DNA from: Geomonas paludis
GTDB taxonomy: Bacteria; Desulfobacterota; Desulfuromonadia; Geobacterales; Geobacteraceae
DNA: 64,000 nt
NCBI RefSeq assembly: GCF_014193585.1
Contig: NZ_BLXY01000002.1
Coordinates: 186,001 to 250,000, forward strand
Direction: 5' to 3'
The position numbers were made by a program, and so were the translations under genes. This document shows, one piece after another, positions 50,923 through 59,379 of the stretch. The notes beneath the pieces are model-generated. The model was not told the DNA's origin, made no database searches, and saw only the letters and a program-made list of their open reading frames with translations. Numbering within the stretch: position 1 is the first letter of the stretch; every line of letters begins with the position of its first letter.

Positions 50923-53544
50923 CTACGCGATAAGCTTAAGCACCCACCGGATTTCGTCGTCCTTGCTGGAGACCTTTCCGTTCATCCTTGCGCTCAACAC
51001 CGCGTCCAGAAGTTCCCGGTAGATCGGACCGGGTTTGATGCCCAGCCGTTTCAGCTCTTCCCCTCCGATGAGGGGCTCCATACCGTGCAGCTTGGTGAAA
51101 TAAAGGGAGATGCAGCGCTTGGTTTCGGGGTTGTGGCTTCTGGCCATGTGATAGAGCAGGATCTCGACGGAAAGCACGCGCAGGGTGAAGTAGATCTCGC
51201 TGCTCTCCAGCCGCTCCTGCCGCGCGAGTTTGCGCTCCATGGCGCCGATCAGTTCCTCGCCCTGGCGCCGCATCTCGGCCAGGTGCTCCCTCTGGTGCTC
51301 ACTGACGGCAAGCCTGGTGCAGGTGGCCCAGAACTGTTCATGCGAGAGCACCTCGCACAGCGCGAGGAAGTACACCGCCCAGCGCTCGTAGGGACGCTCC
51401 AGGTACAAGAGGTCGAACCAGGACACCACGTAGCGCACTTCCTCCAGGGCGGCCTGCAATTCCGGCGTCAACTCGATGGAGGGATGGATAAAGCGCAAAA
51501 GCCCCAGCGAGGCCATGCGGCCGATGCCCTGCAGCGGTTCCTTTTCCCTCAGGATCTGCACCAGTTCGGAGAGGAGCCTCCTGCCGCCGAGCTTCACCAG
51601 GAAGTCCATCTTCACCGCGTTCTTGATCAGGTCCTCGGTGTGCTTGGCGATCTTGAAGTTGAGGCGCTGCTCGAAGCGGATGGCGCGGAACACCCGGGTC
51701 GGGTCCTCGACGAAGGAGAGGTTGTGCAGCACGCGGATCACCTTGGCCTGCAGGTCGCGGTAGGCTCCGAAATAGTCGATCAGCTTCCCGAAGGACTGGC
51801 TGTTGAGCGCGATGGCCAGGGTGTTCACGGTGAAGTCGCGGCGGTACAGGTCCATCTTCAGCGAGGAGCGCTCCACGGTGGGGAGTGCTCCGGGCGAGAC
51901 GTAGTACTCGAGCCTGGTGCTGGCCACGTCGATCTTGAAGCCGTTGGGGAAGACGATCACGGCGGTGCCGAACTTCTCGTGGCTCTTCACCCGGCAGCCG
52001 AACTCGGCGGCAAAGGTCTCGGCGAAAAGGATGCCGTCACCGTCGACGGTGACGTCGACATCGGCATTCTGCTGCCCGAGCAGCAGGTCGCGCACGAAGC
52101 CGCCGACCGCGTAGACCGGGAGATCGAGCCGGTCGCCGACCCGCCCCAGGTTGTGCAGGATCTCGACCGAGCTCTTGGGGAGGTAGCGCCTCATCATCCC
52201 CTCGACCTCGCGGTTCTTCACCTGGATGGCGTCGCGGGACAGGTCGTAGATCGCCTCGCCCCCCAGGCTGTAGCGCAAAAGGTCGGTCCGGGTGATTACG
52301 CCCACCAGCCGCCCCTGGTCGAGGACCGGCACCAGGCGGGAATCGCCCCCCACCATGTAGCTCTGGATCTCGCTGATCGGCGTTTCCGGGTTGGCGGCGT
52401 AAAACTCCGAGTGCATGTACTCGGAAATGGGCACCGCGTTGAGGTTGTGGTAGAGGGCCTTCTCCACCGTCTTGCGCGAGATGATGCCCAGCACCTGGTC
52501 GCCCGAGAGCACCGGCATGGCGCTCACGTTGTAGCGCACCAGTCGCTCGCGCGCCTCCTCGATGGTGCAGTCGGGGGGAAGCGTCTTGACCGGCGAGGAC
52601 ATGATGCTGCGCGCGACGCGGATCGGATCGACCCGTTTTTTCAGCACGGCGTCCAGCTGCTCCAGCACCTGGATCAGGGTAAACCCGCGCACCGTGGCCG
52701 ACGCCGCGGTAGCGTGCCCTCCCCCGCCCAGTTCGCGCAGGATCTCGCCCACCCTCACCTCCGGGATGCGGCTGCGGCCGACGATGAAGACCCGGTCCTG
52801 CATCCCCACCACCAGGAACAGCACCTGCAGGTTCTCCATGTCGCGGATCATGTGCGCCAGCGAGGCGATGTCGCCGATATAGCGGTCCACCGAGGCGTGC
52901 GCAACCGAGACGTCCACCCCCTTGAGCGAACTGGTCTTCAGCGAGGTGAGCAGGTCGTTCAGCAGCGAGACCTGTTCCACGGTCAGTTCCCGGCCGATGG
53001 AGTCGGCGACCTCGTTCAGCTGGGCGCCGCGCTCCAGGAGCCAGGCCGCCACCGCGTAGTCTTCGGCCGTGGTCGAGGGGAAGGTGAGGTTGCCGGTGTC
53101 CTCGTGGATGCCGAGCATCATCAGGGTGGCCTCAGCGGGACTCACCTCGATGCCGCGCTGCATCAAAAGCGTCGCGAGGATGGTGGTGGTGGAGCCGCAG
53201 GGACGGATGATGCCGCCGTCGGCCTTGAGATCGCCGGAACTGATGGGGTGATGGTCGTAGATCAGCAGCTCCACCCCCTCCTTCTGGGCGAGCTCGCCCA
53301 ACTTGGCCAGGCGGGCGGAGTGCTGGCAGTCGACGACGATGAGACGGGTTACGGTGGAGAAATCCACGTCCTTGATGCGCAGGGACTCGAATTCAGGGTG
53401 TGGCGCTTTCTGGAAGAAGTCCCGCACCCCTTTTTCCTGGGCGCCGGAAAAGACCAGGACCGCATCGGGATGGAGCTTTTTGGCAGCGACCATGGACCCG
53501 ATGCAGTCGAAATCGGCGTTGACGTGGGTGGTGATTATCTCCAT
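50923..53544 (-). CDS. DHH-CBS-nucleotidyltransferase: tRNA CCA/poly(A) polymerase family
   Basis: 873 residues from ATG 53544. Domain order: DHH phosphoesterase ~1-320 (THVNADFDCIGS, LIYDHHPIS, GGGGHATAAS), two CBS domains ~325-445 (IMSSPVKTLPPD, GIISRKTVEKAL, VGVITRTDLL), then the class II nucleotidyltransferase head ~465-610 (VGGFVRDLLLGQQNADVDVT, with the catalytic DxD) and RNA-binding body. Enzymes of this kind add A or C to the tRNA 3' end; Geobacter relatives are known to split CC- and A-adding tasks. Which of these it is cannot be told. It starts one base into the stop of the MEMO gene, so translation is coupled. Confidence 0.9.
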   Translation of the reverse strand: MEIITTHVNADFDCIGSMVAAKKLHPDAVLVFSGAQEKGVRDFFQKAPHPEFESLRIKDVDFSTVTRLIVVDCQHSARLAKLGELAQKEGVELLIYDHHPISSGDLKADGGIIRPCGSTTTILATLLMQRGIEVSPAEATLMMLGIHEDTGNLTFPSTTAEDYAVAAWLLERGAQLNEVADSIGRELTVEQVSLLNDLLTSLKTSSLKGVDVSVAHASVDRYIGDIASLAHMIRDMENLQVLFLVVGMQDRVFIVGRSRIPEVRVGEILRELGGGGHATAASATVRGFTLIQVLEQLDAVLKKRVDPIRVARSIMSSPVKTLPPDCTIEEARERLVRYNVSAMPVLSGDQVLGIISRKTVEKALYHNLNAVPISEYMHSEFYAANPETPISEIQSYMVGGDSRLVPVLDQGRLVGVITRTDLLRYSLGGEAIYDLSRDAIQVKNREVEGMMRRYLPKSSVEILHNLGRVGDRLDLPVYAVGGFVRDLLLGQQNADVDVTVDGDGILFAETFAAEFGCRVKSHEKFGTAVIVFPNGFKIDVASTRLEYYVSPGALPTVERSSLKMDLYRRDFTVNTLAIALNSQSFGKLIDYFGAYRDLQAKVIRVLHNLSFVEDPTRVFRAIRFEQRLNFKIAKHTEDLIKNAVKMDFLVKLGGRRLLSELVQILREKEPLQGIGRMASLGLLRFIHPSIELTPELQAALEEVRYVVSWFDLLYLERPYERWAVYFLALCEVLSHEQFWATCTRLAVSEHQREHLAEMRRQGEELIGAMERKLARQERLESSEIYFTLRVLSVEILLYHMARSHNPETKRCISLYFTKLHGMEPLIGGEELKRLGIKPGPIYRELLDAVLSARMNGKVSSKDDEIRWVLKLIA

Positions 53545-54344
53545 CAGGAAACCATCAGGGCGGCGTAGGCGACGACGCTGTTCAGGTCGCCGTTCACCTC
53601 GCCGCTGGTGGTGTAGTGCACCAGGCGGCAGGAGTCGGCTCCCATGATCTTGGCCGCGACCAGGAGCGCGGTGGCCGGGATGACCCCGCACATGGTGATG
53701 TTCTTCTCGCGGCAGACTTTCAAAAGTCCCTCCGGATCCAGGTCGGCGAGCCGGGCCAGCGCCTGGTCGTCCTTCACCTTGGCAGCGGCGGCGGACTCGT
53801 AGTGGGTCATGTCGGAGCTGGCCACGATGAGCACGTCTTCGCCGTAGGCGGCGATGGCACGGGCGATCCCCTCGCCGATCCGGGCGATGGAGGGATAGTC
53901 GGGGAGCGCCAGGCAGAGGGCGGCGATGGAGACGCGGGGGTTACGGTACTGCAGGAAAGGGACCTGGACTTCCAGGGAGTGCTCGAAGCGGTGCGCCAGC
54001 GGATCCTCACGGACCAGCGGGGCGTTTTCGAGGATGAGTTGCGACAGGCGCCGGTTGACCGGCACCGGGCCCAGCGGCGTGAGCCATTCGTTCTCCGGGG
54101 CGAGCGCCGCGGCTACACCGGCGCCGGTGTGGTTCGGCCCCAGGATCAGCACGGCATCGGGGACCTCGATCGCGGCGTAGACCTTGCCTGCCGCCTTGCC
54201 GGAATAGACGTAGCCCGCATGCGGGGCAATGATGCCGATTGCCTTGCGGGTCTCACCCTGCGGCATCATCTCTGCGAGCTCCCGGCGGAGCCGGTTGGGA
54301 TCGCCGGTGTAGAACTTACCAGCTACTGCAGGTTGCCGTACCAT
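53544..54344 (-). CDS. MEMO1 family protein (AmmeMemoRadiSam system protein B)
   Basis: 266 residues from ATG 54344 behind aaaggagg. MEMO family signs: RQPAVAGKFYTGDPNRLRRE, IIAPHAGYVYSGKAAGKVY, LILGPNHTGAG, SSDMTHYES and the C-terminal TTSGEVNGD. The family resembles extradiol dioxygenase folds and often travels with AMMECR1 and a radical SAM protein, neither of which is visible here. Function unknown. The stop overlaps the start of the CCA enzyme gene. Confidence 0.9.
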   Translation of the reverse strand: MVRQPAVAGKFYTGDPNRLRRELAEMMPQGETRKAIGIIAPHAGYVYSGKAAGKVYAAIEVPDAVLILGPNHTGAGVAAALAPENEWLTPLGPVPVNRRLSQLILENAPLVREDPLAHRFEHSLEVQVPFLQYRNPRVSIAALCLALPDYPSIARIGEGIARAIAAYGEDVLIVASSDMTHYESAAAAKVKDDQALARLADLDPEGLLKVCREKNITMCGVIPATALLVAAKIMGADSCRLVHYTTSGEVNGDLNSVVAYAALMVS

Positions 54345-54409
54345 ACCAGCCTCCTTTTGCGGAAATGCTAATGAACAGCGCACCAGGCAATATTTTAACT
54401 CAGCAGCGA

Positions 54410-55078
54410 TTACCCTTCAACGGGTTCCAAGGAGTCAATGGAATCAACGGATTCGAGGGAAGCGTCGGTTTCCACAGAGTCGGCGGCAGGCGCGGAGTCG
54501 GTGGCAACGCCGGATCCCAGCGGGAGCGCCGGCTGGTCGGCGAACGGATCGGGCGGCACCAGTTCCTGGATCTCCTTGAGCGTCGGGAGCTGGTTCAGGT
54601 CCTTCAGGCCGAAGAGTTCCAGGAATTCACGGCTGGTGCCGTAGATGAGCGGCTTGCCGGGAACGTCCTTCTTGCCCATGATGCGCAGCAGCTTCTTTTC
54701 CAGGAGGCTCTTCATGACCCCGCCGGAATCGACGCCGCGCAGGTACTCCACCTCGGCGCGGGTGATGGGTTGGCGATAGGCGACGATGGCCAGTGTCTCC
54801 AGGGCGGACTGGCTGAATTTCACGCCTTTGGTCTTGTTGAGCCTGCGGATGTAGTCGCCGTGCTCGGGACGGCTGCGCAGCTGGTAGCCCCCGGCCACCT
54901 GGATCAACACTATGCCGCGCTCGGCGGTTTCGTAATCCTGGATCAACTCGTCCAGCGCGGCGCGCAGGTCGGCACGGTCGTACTCCTCCAGGATGCCGGC
55001 CAACCGGTCCAGCGTGAGCGGCTGGTCGTGGACGAACAGGATGCTTTCAACGATTCCTTTTAGCGACTTTCCCGACAA
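54410..55078 (-). CDS. scpB: Segregation and condensation protein ScpB
   Basis: 222 residues from ATG 55078. Two winged-helix domains (LKGIVESILFVHDQPLTLD, ALETLAIVAYRQPITRAEVE, YLRGVDSGGVMKSLLEKKL), then a divergent acidic C-terminal tail with Ser/Asp-rich repeats (ESVDSIDSLEPVEG). It joins SMC and ScpA in chromosome condensation. It follows scpA on the same strand after a gap filled with repeats. Confidence 0.93.
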   Translation of the reverse strand: MSGKSLKGIVESILFVHDQPLTLDRLAGILEEYDRADLRAALDELIQDYETAERGIVLIQVAGGYQLRSRPEHGDYIRRLNKTKGVKFSQSALETLAIVAYRQPITRAEVEYLRGVDSGGVMKSLLEKKLLRIMGKKDVPGKPLIYGTSREFLELFGLKDLNQLPTLKEIQELVPPDPFADQPALPLGSGVATDSAPAADSVETDASLESVDSIDSLEPVEG

Positions 55079-55145
55079 CAGATGCCTCCGTAGACCTTAA
55101 AAACCAAACCTGACTAGCGATGAACTTCCGCCAAGATGCCAACCC

Positions 55146-55257
55146 CCCTCTCCCTCCGGGAGAGGGCTGGGGTGAGGGTGCTGCAATAGGCAATGATCCT
55201 CCTTCGTGGCACCTCCCTCACCCGCCCTTCGGGCACCCTCTCCCGGAGGGAGAGGGG
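55146..55257 (+). repeat. Dispersed GC-rich double-palindrome repeat, copy 3
   Basis: 112 bp starting CCCTCTCCCTCCGGGAGAGG, then GCTGGGGTGAGGG, centre GCAATAGGCAATGATCCTCC, then CCCTCACCCGCCCTTCGGGC and CCGGAGGGAGAGGG. It is nearly the reverse complement of copy 5 at 59253, including the centre. Confidence 0.92.
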
Positions 55258-55262
55258 CTTGC

Positions 55263-55350
55263 AGGTGCCTGTCCCCTTAGGGGTTGGGTAACGTGGCTGG
55301 GCGGAATGGAGCGTTCCGCTAGAGGGACAGGCACCTAAACGGAGCCAGTC
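55263..55350. repeat. REP-like element with AGGTGCCTGTCCC ends, overlapping the scpA stop
   Basis: AGGTGCCTGTCCC (55263-55275) and GGGACAGGCACCT (55324-55336) are perfect inverted ends; the centre has GGAGCGTTCC, the reverse complement of the GGAACGCTCC in the element at 3228. It continues into AAACGGAGCCAGTCCC, so the last codons of scpA (GTGSV, stop) are repeat sequence. Confidence 0.85.
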
Positions 55351-56165
55351 CCTTCCGCAACGCCCTCGCCCTCTTCGCCTCCCTCACCCTCTCCTTCCTC
55401 TTTGGCTGCCAGATGGAGCCAGATGGAGCCCATGCTGTCCATCTGCACTACCTTGATCAGCTTGAGCTTGCACAGCTCGAGGATGGAGAGGAAGGTGACC
55501 ACCAGGAGATCGCGGGTCATGCCGGTGTTGAAGAGCGAGTCGAAACAGACGGTCTTCTCGGCATGCAGGATGGAGAGCACTTCGCCGATGCGGTCGGCGA
55601 TGGAGATGCCGTCGGCTACGACGTCGTGGAAGGTGTCGACCGAGACGCGCGCCAGCACCTTCTGGAAGGCCTCGATCAACTCGAACAGCTCGACGTCGGC
55701 CGGCTCTTCCACCGGATCCAGTTCACCCAGTTCGGGGGAGTCGAACTTGCGGGCAAAGACCTCGCGCCCCAGGAGGTTGCGGCAGTTGAGCATCTGCGAA
55801 GCGTCGCGGTAGCGCTGGTACTCCAGGAGGCGCCGCACCAGTTCCGCGCGCGGGTCCTCCACCTCGCCATCGGCGTCCTCCTCCGGGGTAACCGGCAGGA
55901 GCATGCGCGACTTGATCTGCAGCAGCGTCGCCGCCATCACGAGGAACTCACCCGCGATATCCAGGTTGAGATCCTTCATGATCTCCATGTAGTCGAGGTA
56001 CTGCCTGGTAATGGCAGCGATAGGGATGTTGTAGATGTCCACCTCGTTCTTCTTGATGAGGTGGAGCAGGAGGTCCAACGGTCCCTCGAACTCCTCGATC
56101 TGCACCCGGTACGACTGCTCCAGGGCTTCGGAGAAAAGGTTGCTTTGCATCTCTTCGAGCGACAA
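55335..56165 (-). CDS. scpA: Segregation and condensation protein ScpA
   Basis: About 276 residues. TTG 56165 is the likely start because aggag (56175-56171) sits at proper distance; the ATG at 56150 is too far from it. ScpA features: YRVQIEEFEGPLDLLLHLIK, VDIYNIPIAAITRQYLDYM, EFLVMAATLLQIKSRMLLP, and the C-terminal winged helix (VVTFLSILELCKLKLIKVVQ). It is the kleisin of the SMC complex with ScpB. The C-terminus is a Glu/Gly-rich low-complexity run (KEEGEGEGGEEGEGVAEG), and its end comes from a REP-like element. Confidence 0.92.
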   Translation of the reverse strand: MSLEEMQSNLFSEALEQSYRVQIEEFEGPLDLLLHLIKKNEVDIYNIPIAAITRQYLDYMEIMKDLNLDIAGEFLVMAATLLQIKSRMLLPVTPEEDADGEVEDPRAELVRRLLEYQRYRDASQMLNCRNLLGREVFARKFDSPELGELDPVEEPADVELFELIEAFQKVLARVSVDTFHDVVADGISIADRIGEVLSILHAEKTVCFDSLFNTGMTRDLLVVTFLSILELCKLKLIKVVQMDSMGSIWLHLAAKEEGEGEGGEEGEGVAEGTGSV

Positions 56166-56183
56166 AAAAACTCCTAAAAAGCG

Positions 56184-56344
56184 GTTCAACGTTCAATGTT
56201 CAACGTTCGAGAGGGATTTCCGCGACGGGCGAGGTCGCCGTTACTTGTTACTCCCCTGACCGCTCAACGTGACAAAGGTGCCGCCGAGATGCCGCTCCCC
56301 ACAGGCAGAAGGTACATCGAACGTTGAACGTTGAACCTTGAACG
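56184..56344. repeat. Paired TTCAACG/CGTTGAA blocks, locus 2
   Basis: Left block 56184-56210 (GTTCAACGTTCAATGTTCAA then CGTTCGA) and right block 56317-56344 (TCGAACGTTGAACGTTGAAC then CTTGAACG), inverted to each other, ~106 bp apart. The centre differs from locus 1. It lies between trpS and scpA. Confidence 0.85.
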
Positions 56345-56345
56345 T

Positions 56346-56369
56346 CCGTTAAAGCCGTTAAAGCCGTTA
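56346..56369. repeat. 9-bp tandem repeat CCGTTAAAG x 2.7 reaching the trpS stop
   Basis: CCGTTAAAG at 56346-56354 and 56355-56363, then CCGTTA at 56364-56369, where TTA is the trpS stop codon on the minus strand. Directly beside the TTCAACG block. Confidence 0.8.
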
Positions 56370-57350
56370 GACTTTGAGCGCCGCGCGGGCCTCGTCCATG
56401 GTCTGCTTGGCGACGACTTCGGCCTTGCGGCTCCCTTCGGCCAGCACTTCATCCACCAGGCCCGGCTTCTCGGCCAGCTCCACGCGCTTCTCGCGGAACG
56501 GCGCCAGGGTATCGACCATGGCCTGGGCCAGGATCTTCTTGCAGTCTACGCAGCCAAGCTGCGCGCCGCGGCACCCTTCGACGATCTCGGCACGCTTGTC
56601 GGCATCGACGTAGAGGGAATGCAGGGTGAAGGCCACGCAGCGGTCCGGCTCGCCCGGATCACGCTTGAAGGGGCGCAGGGTGTCGGTGACCATGGACATG
56701 ACCTTCTTCCTGGTCTCCTCGGCGTCATCGGACAGGAAGATGGCGTTGCCGTAGCTCTTGCTCATCTTGCGGCCGTCGATGCCCAGCACCTTCGGGGTCT
56801 CGGTCAAGAGCGCGGCCGGCTCCGGGAAGACCTCGCCGTAGAGGTAGTTGAAGCGGCGGGCGATCTCGCGGGTGATCTCCAGGTGCGGGATCTGGTCCTG
56901 CCCCACGGGGACGCGCGCGGCCTTGTACACGATGATGTCGGAAGCCATCAGCACCGGGTAGCCGAGGAAGCCGAAGGTGGAGAGGTCCTTGGTGGTCAGG
57001 TTCTCCTGCATCTCCTTGTAGGTCGGGTTGCGCTCCAGCCAGGAGACCGGGGTGATCATGGAGAGGATCAGGTTCAGCTCCGCATGCTGCGGCACCCGGC
57101 TCTGCTTGAAGATCACGCTCTGCTCCGGGTCGATTCCGAAAGCGAGCCAGTCGAGCACCATCTCGTTGATGCTGTCCTGGATACCGTCCGTGCTGGCGTA
57201 CTCGGTGGTCAGCGAGTGCCAGTCGGCGGCAAAGAAGAAGCACTCGAAGTTGCGCTGCAGTTCCATCCAGTTGGACAGAACCCCGTGGTAGTGCCCCAGG
57301 TGCAGCTTTCCGGTCGGTCTCATGCCGCTAACGATACGGTTGTTGCTCAT
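56367..57350 (-). CDS. trpS: Tryptophan--tRNA ligase
   Basis: 327 residues from ATG 57350. Class I synthetase: HIGH motif in GKLHLGHYHG, KMSKS as GRKMSKSYGN, and KASDIIVYKA-like MASDIIVYKAARVPVGQDQ. It charges tRNA-Trp. Slightly different spacing from the E. coli enzyme but typical of the longer bacterial subgroup (327 vs 334). It is 31 bp after the M50 protease gene, so probably co-transcribed. Confidence 0.95.
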   Translation of the reverse strand: MSNNRIVSGMRPTGKLHLGHYHGVLSNWMELQRNFECFFFAADWHSLTTEYASTDGIQDSINEMVLDWLAFGIDPEQSVIFKQSRVPQHAELNLILSMITPVSWLERNPTYKEMQENLTTKDLSTFGFLGYPVLMASDIIVYKAARVPVGQDQIPHLEITREIARRFNYLYGEVFPEPAALLTETPKVLGIDGRKMSKSYGNAIFLSDDAEETRKKVMSMVTDTLRPFKRDPGEPDRCVAFTLHSLYVDADKRAEIVEGCRGAQLGCVDCKKILAQAMVDTLAPFREKRVELAEKPGLVDEVLAEGSRKAEVVAKQTMDEARAALKV

Positions 57351-57381
57351 AGAATCGAACTCCTTTTTGGATTCTGCTCCC

Positions 57382-58065
57382 CTACCCCTTCATCATCAGC
57401 TTGGTGACACCGAAGACCAGGTTCGCGTAGGGACCGGCCAGCAGGTGCACGCCGAAGTTGAGGGCGGGTGCAATTACATAACTAAAGGCATTGGTTAGAA
57501 ACACCAACGCCACGATGATGATCATGCCGAACGGCTCCACCCTTGCCAGCGCCATGGACAGCCCGTACGGCAGCAATCCGACCGCGACCCGTCCCCCGTC
57601 CAGGGGCGGCACCGGGATCAGGTTGAACACGCCCAGCAGCAGGTTGATGTAGACCGAGAACGCAAGCATCAGGGTGATCGGGTCGGCGAAGGCGGCCAGC
57701 ATCGACCCGTCGGCGGCGCCCTGGGTGCCGGCTATCACGGCGCGCATGGCAACAGCCGAAACCGTTGCCAGGCAGAAGTTGGTGATGGGGCCGGCGGCTG
57801 CGACCCAGATCATGTCCCGTTTGGGGTGACGCAGGTTGCCGAAGTTGACCGGCACCGGTTTGGCCCAACCGATCCCGATCACGAAGATCATCAGCGTGCC
57901 CAGGATATCGAGGTGTTTCAGCGGGTTGAGCGTCAGGCGCCCCAGGTATCTCGCCGTGTTGTCGCCGAACCTGTCTGCGACCCAGCCGTGCGACACCTCA
58001 TGGCAGGTAATTGCCATCAACGCGGGAACCAACATGATGGACAACTTTATGAAGAACTCTTCCAT
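57382..58065 (-). CDS. Site-2 protease family (M50) membrane metalloprotease
   Basis: 227 residues with about six hydrophobic helices. Zinc motif HEVSH in ITCHEVSHGWVADRFGD and the distal Asp in NLIPVPPLDGGRVAVGLLPY. These are the marks of small M50B rhomboid-like S2P proteases, which lack a PDZ domain. The substrate is unknown. In the same operon as trpS. Upstream gap contains a dispersed repeat. Confidence 0.9.
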   Translation of the reverse strand: MEEFFIKLSIMLVPALMAITCHEVSHGWVADRFGDNTARYLGRLTLNPLKHLDILGTLMIFVIGIGWAKPVPVNFGNLRHPKRDMIWVAAAGPITNFCLATVSAVAMRAVIAGTQGAADGSMLAAFADPITLMLAFSVYINLLLGVFNLIPVPPLDGGRVAVGLLPYGLSMALARVEPFGMIIIVALVFLTNAFSYVIAPALNFGVHLLAGPYANLVFGVTKLMMKG

Positions 58066-58171
58066 GTCTTCCTTTAAGCCGGGTTAGCTACAAGCCCTAT
58101 GTCTCTAGCAGATCGGTGCCGGAAAGTCAACGATAGCAGGCGATTGGCGGGGATGAGCGCTTCACCGTGTC

Positions 58172-58281
58172 CCCTCTCCCTCTGGGAGAGGGTGGCCGGA
58201 GGCCGGGTGAGGGCGGCGCCACGAAGCGATATCTAGCCTAAGGCAGTGCCCTCACCCCAACCCTCTCCCGGGGGGAGAGGG
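58172..58281 (-). repeat. Dispersed GC-rich double-palindrome repeat, copy 4
   Basis: 110 bp: CCCTCTCCCTCTGGGAGAGG, GGCCGGAGGCCGGGTGAGGG, variable centre, GCCCTCACCCCAACCCTCTC and GGGGGGAGAGGG. Same orientation as copies 2 and 5. Confidence 0.9.
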
Positions 58282-58306
58282 AGAGTGGACGAAAGCCGAC
58301 GGTCCT

Positions 58307-59203
58307 CTAAACTTCTGTGACCGTCTCGTGCCTTGCCTCGTGCCCCCAAAGCTGCAGGATCAACCCGCCGAAAAGGAGCACAGCACCGCCGAATCCCTGC
58401 AGCGGGGTGATGCGCTCGCCGAGCAGGATGACGGACAGGAGCACGGTGATCAGCGGCTCCAACATGCTGATGATGGAGGCGTTGGTGGCGCCGATCAGGC
58501 GCAGGCCGGCAAAGAATCCCATGACGCCGAACAACGTCGGGAAGACGGCGATACCGACGATGGAAAGCCACCCACGCAGGCTAACATCCAGGATCAATTC
58601 ACCCTTGGCGGCGCCATAGCAGAAGAAGGCAAGCCCGGCGGCGGTGCAGACCCAGAGCGAGGTCACCATGGGATCGATGTTCTTGAGGATTCGATTGCCG
58701 ATGATGATGTAGCAGCTGTAGATCACCGCGGCCCCAAGGACGGAAAGGACGCCTGCAAGCTGCGCCCCTTCGAACGACGCCCCCAGCACCAGGACGAGTC
58801 CTACCGAACAGACCACGAGTGCGATCCCCTTGGGCGCGTTGAAGCGCTCGTCCCCCACGATCAGCGCCAGAATGGTGACTAGGGCGGGATAGGTGTACAG
58901 GAGCATGCCGGTGAGCGACGCGGGGAGGTAATGGATGGCGTTGGCGTAAAGCCCGGACATGCCGCCGTAGCCGACCGCGCCCATGAGGATGAGCTGCAGC
59001 GCGGTCCTGCGGTCCAGGCTGCAGTTGATGCCGCGGGCGCGCAGGATGCCGAAGAGAAAGAGGCCAGCCAGCAGGAAACGCCCGGCCAGTACCGTGCTGA
59101 TATTGGCGCCGCCGGCGAACGCGCTTTTTATGAGGATGCCGAGCGTGGCGAATCCCGCCGCCGACGCGACGATGAACCAGGCTCCACGGTGTTTGTTATT
59201 CAT
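58307..59203 (-). CDS. EamA/DMT family transporter
   Basis: 298 residues from ATG 59203 (aagga nine bases upstream; a TTG at 59209 is too close to it). Ten hydrophobic helices in two EamA repeats: WFIVASAAGFATLGILIKSA, YANAIHYLPASLTGMLLYTY in the first and ASIISMLEPLITVLLSVILL in the second. Likely exports a metabolite such as an amino acid or imports a nucleotide sugar; substrate unknown. Flanked on both sides by dispersed repeats. Confidence 0.88.
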   Translation of the reverse strand: MNNKHRGAWFIVASAAGFATLGILIKSAFAGGANISTVLAGRFLLAGLFLFGILRARGINCSLDRRTALQLILMGAVGYGGMSGLYANAIHYLPASLTGMLLYTYPALVTILALIVGDERFNAPKGIALVVCSVGLVLVLGASFEGAQLAGVLSVLGAAVIYSCYIIIGNRILKNIDPMVTSLWVCTAAGLAFFCYGAAKGELILDVSLRGWLSIVGIAVFPTLFGVMGFFAGLRLIGATNASIISMLEPLITVLLSVILLGERITPLQGFGGAVLLFGGLILQLWGHEARHETVTEV

Positions 59204-59252
59204 GAACAAATGTCCTTATTGATTAGCAACGCGCGAAAATCTTCCGCTAATG

Positions 59253-59364
59253 CCCTCTCCCTCCGGGAGAGGGTGCCCGAAGGGCGGGTGAGGGAGGTAC
59301 CACGAAGGGGGATCATCGCCTATTGCAGCGCCCTCACCCCAGCCCTCTCCCAGAGGGAGAGGGG
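59253..59364 (-). repeat. Dispersed GC-rich double-palindrome repeat, copy 5
   Basis: 112 bp: CCCTCTCCCTCCGGGAGAGG, TGCCCGAAGGGCGGGTGAGG, centre GGGGGATCATCGCCTATTGC, then GCCCTCACCCCAGCCCTCTC and GAGGGAGAGGG. Nearly identical in reverse complement to copy 3, including the centre, 4 kb away. Confidence 0.92.
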
Positions 59365-59379
59365 GCGTATGAATGAGGG

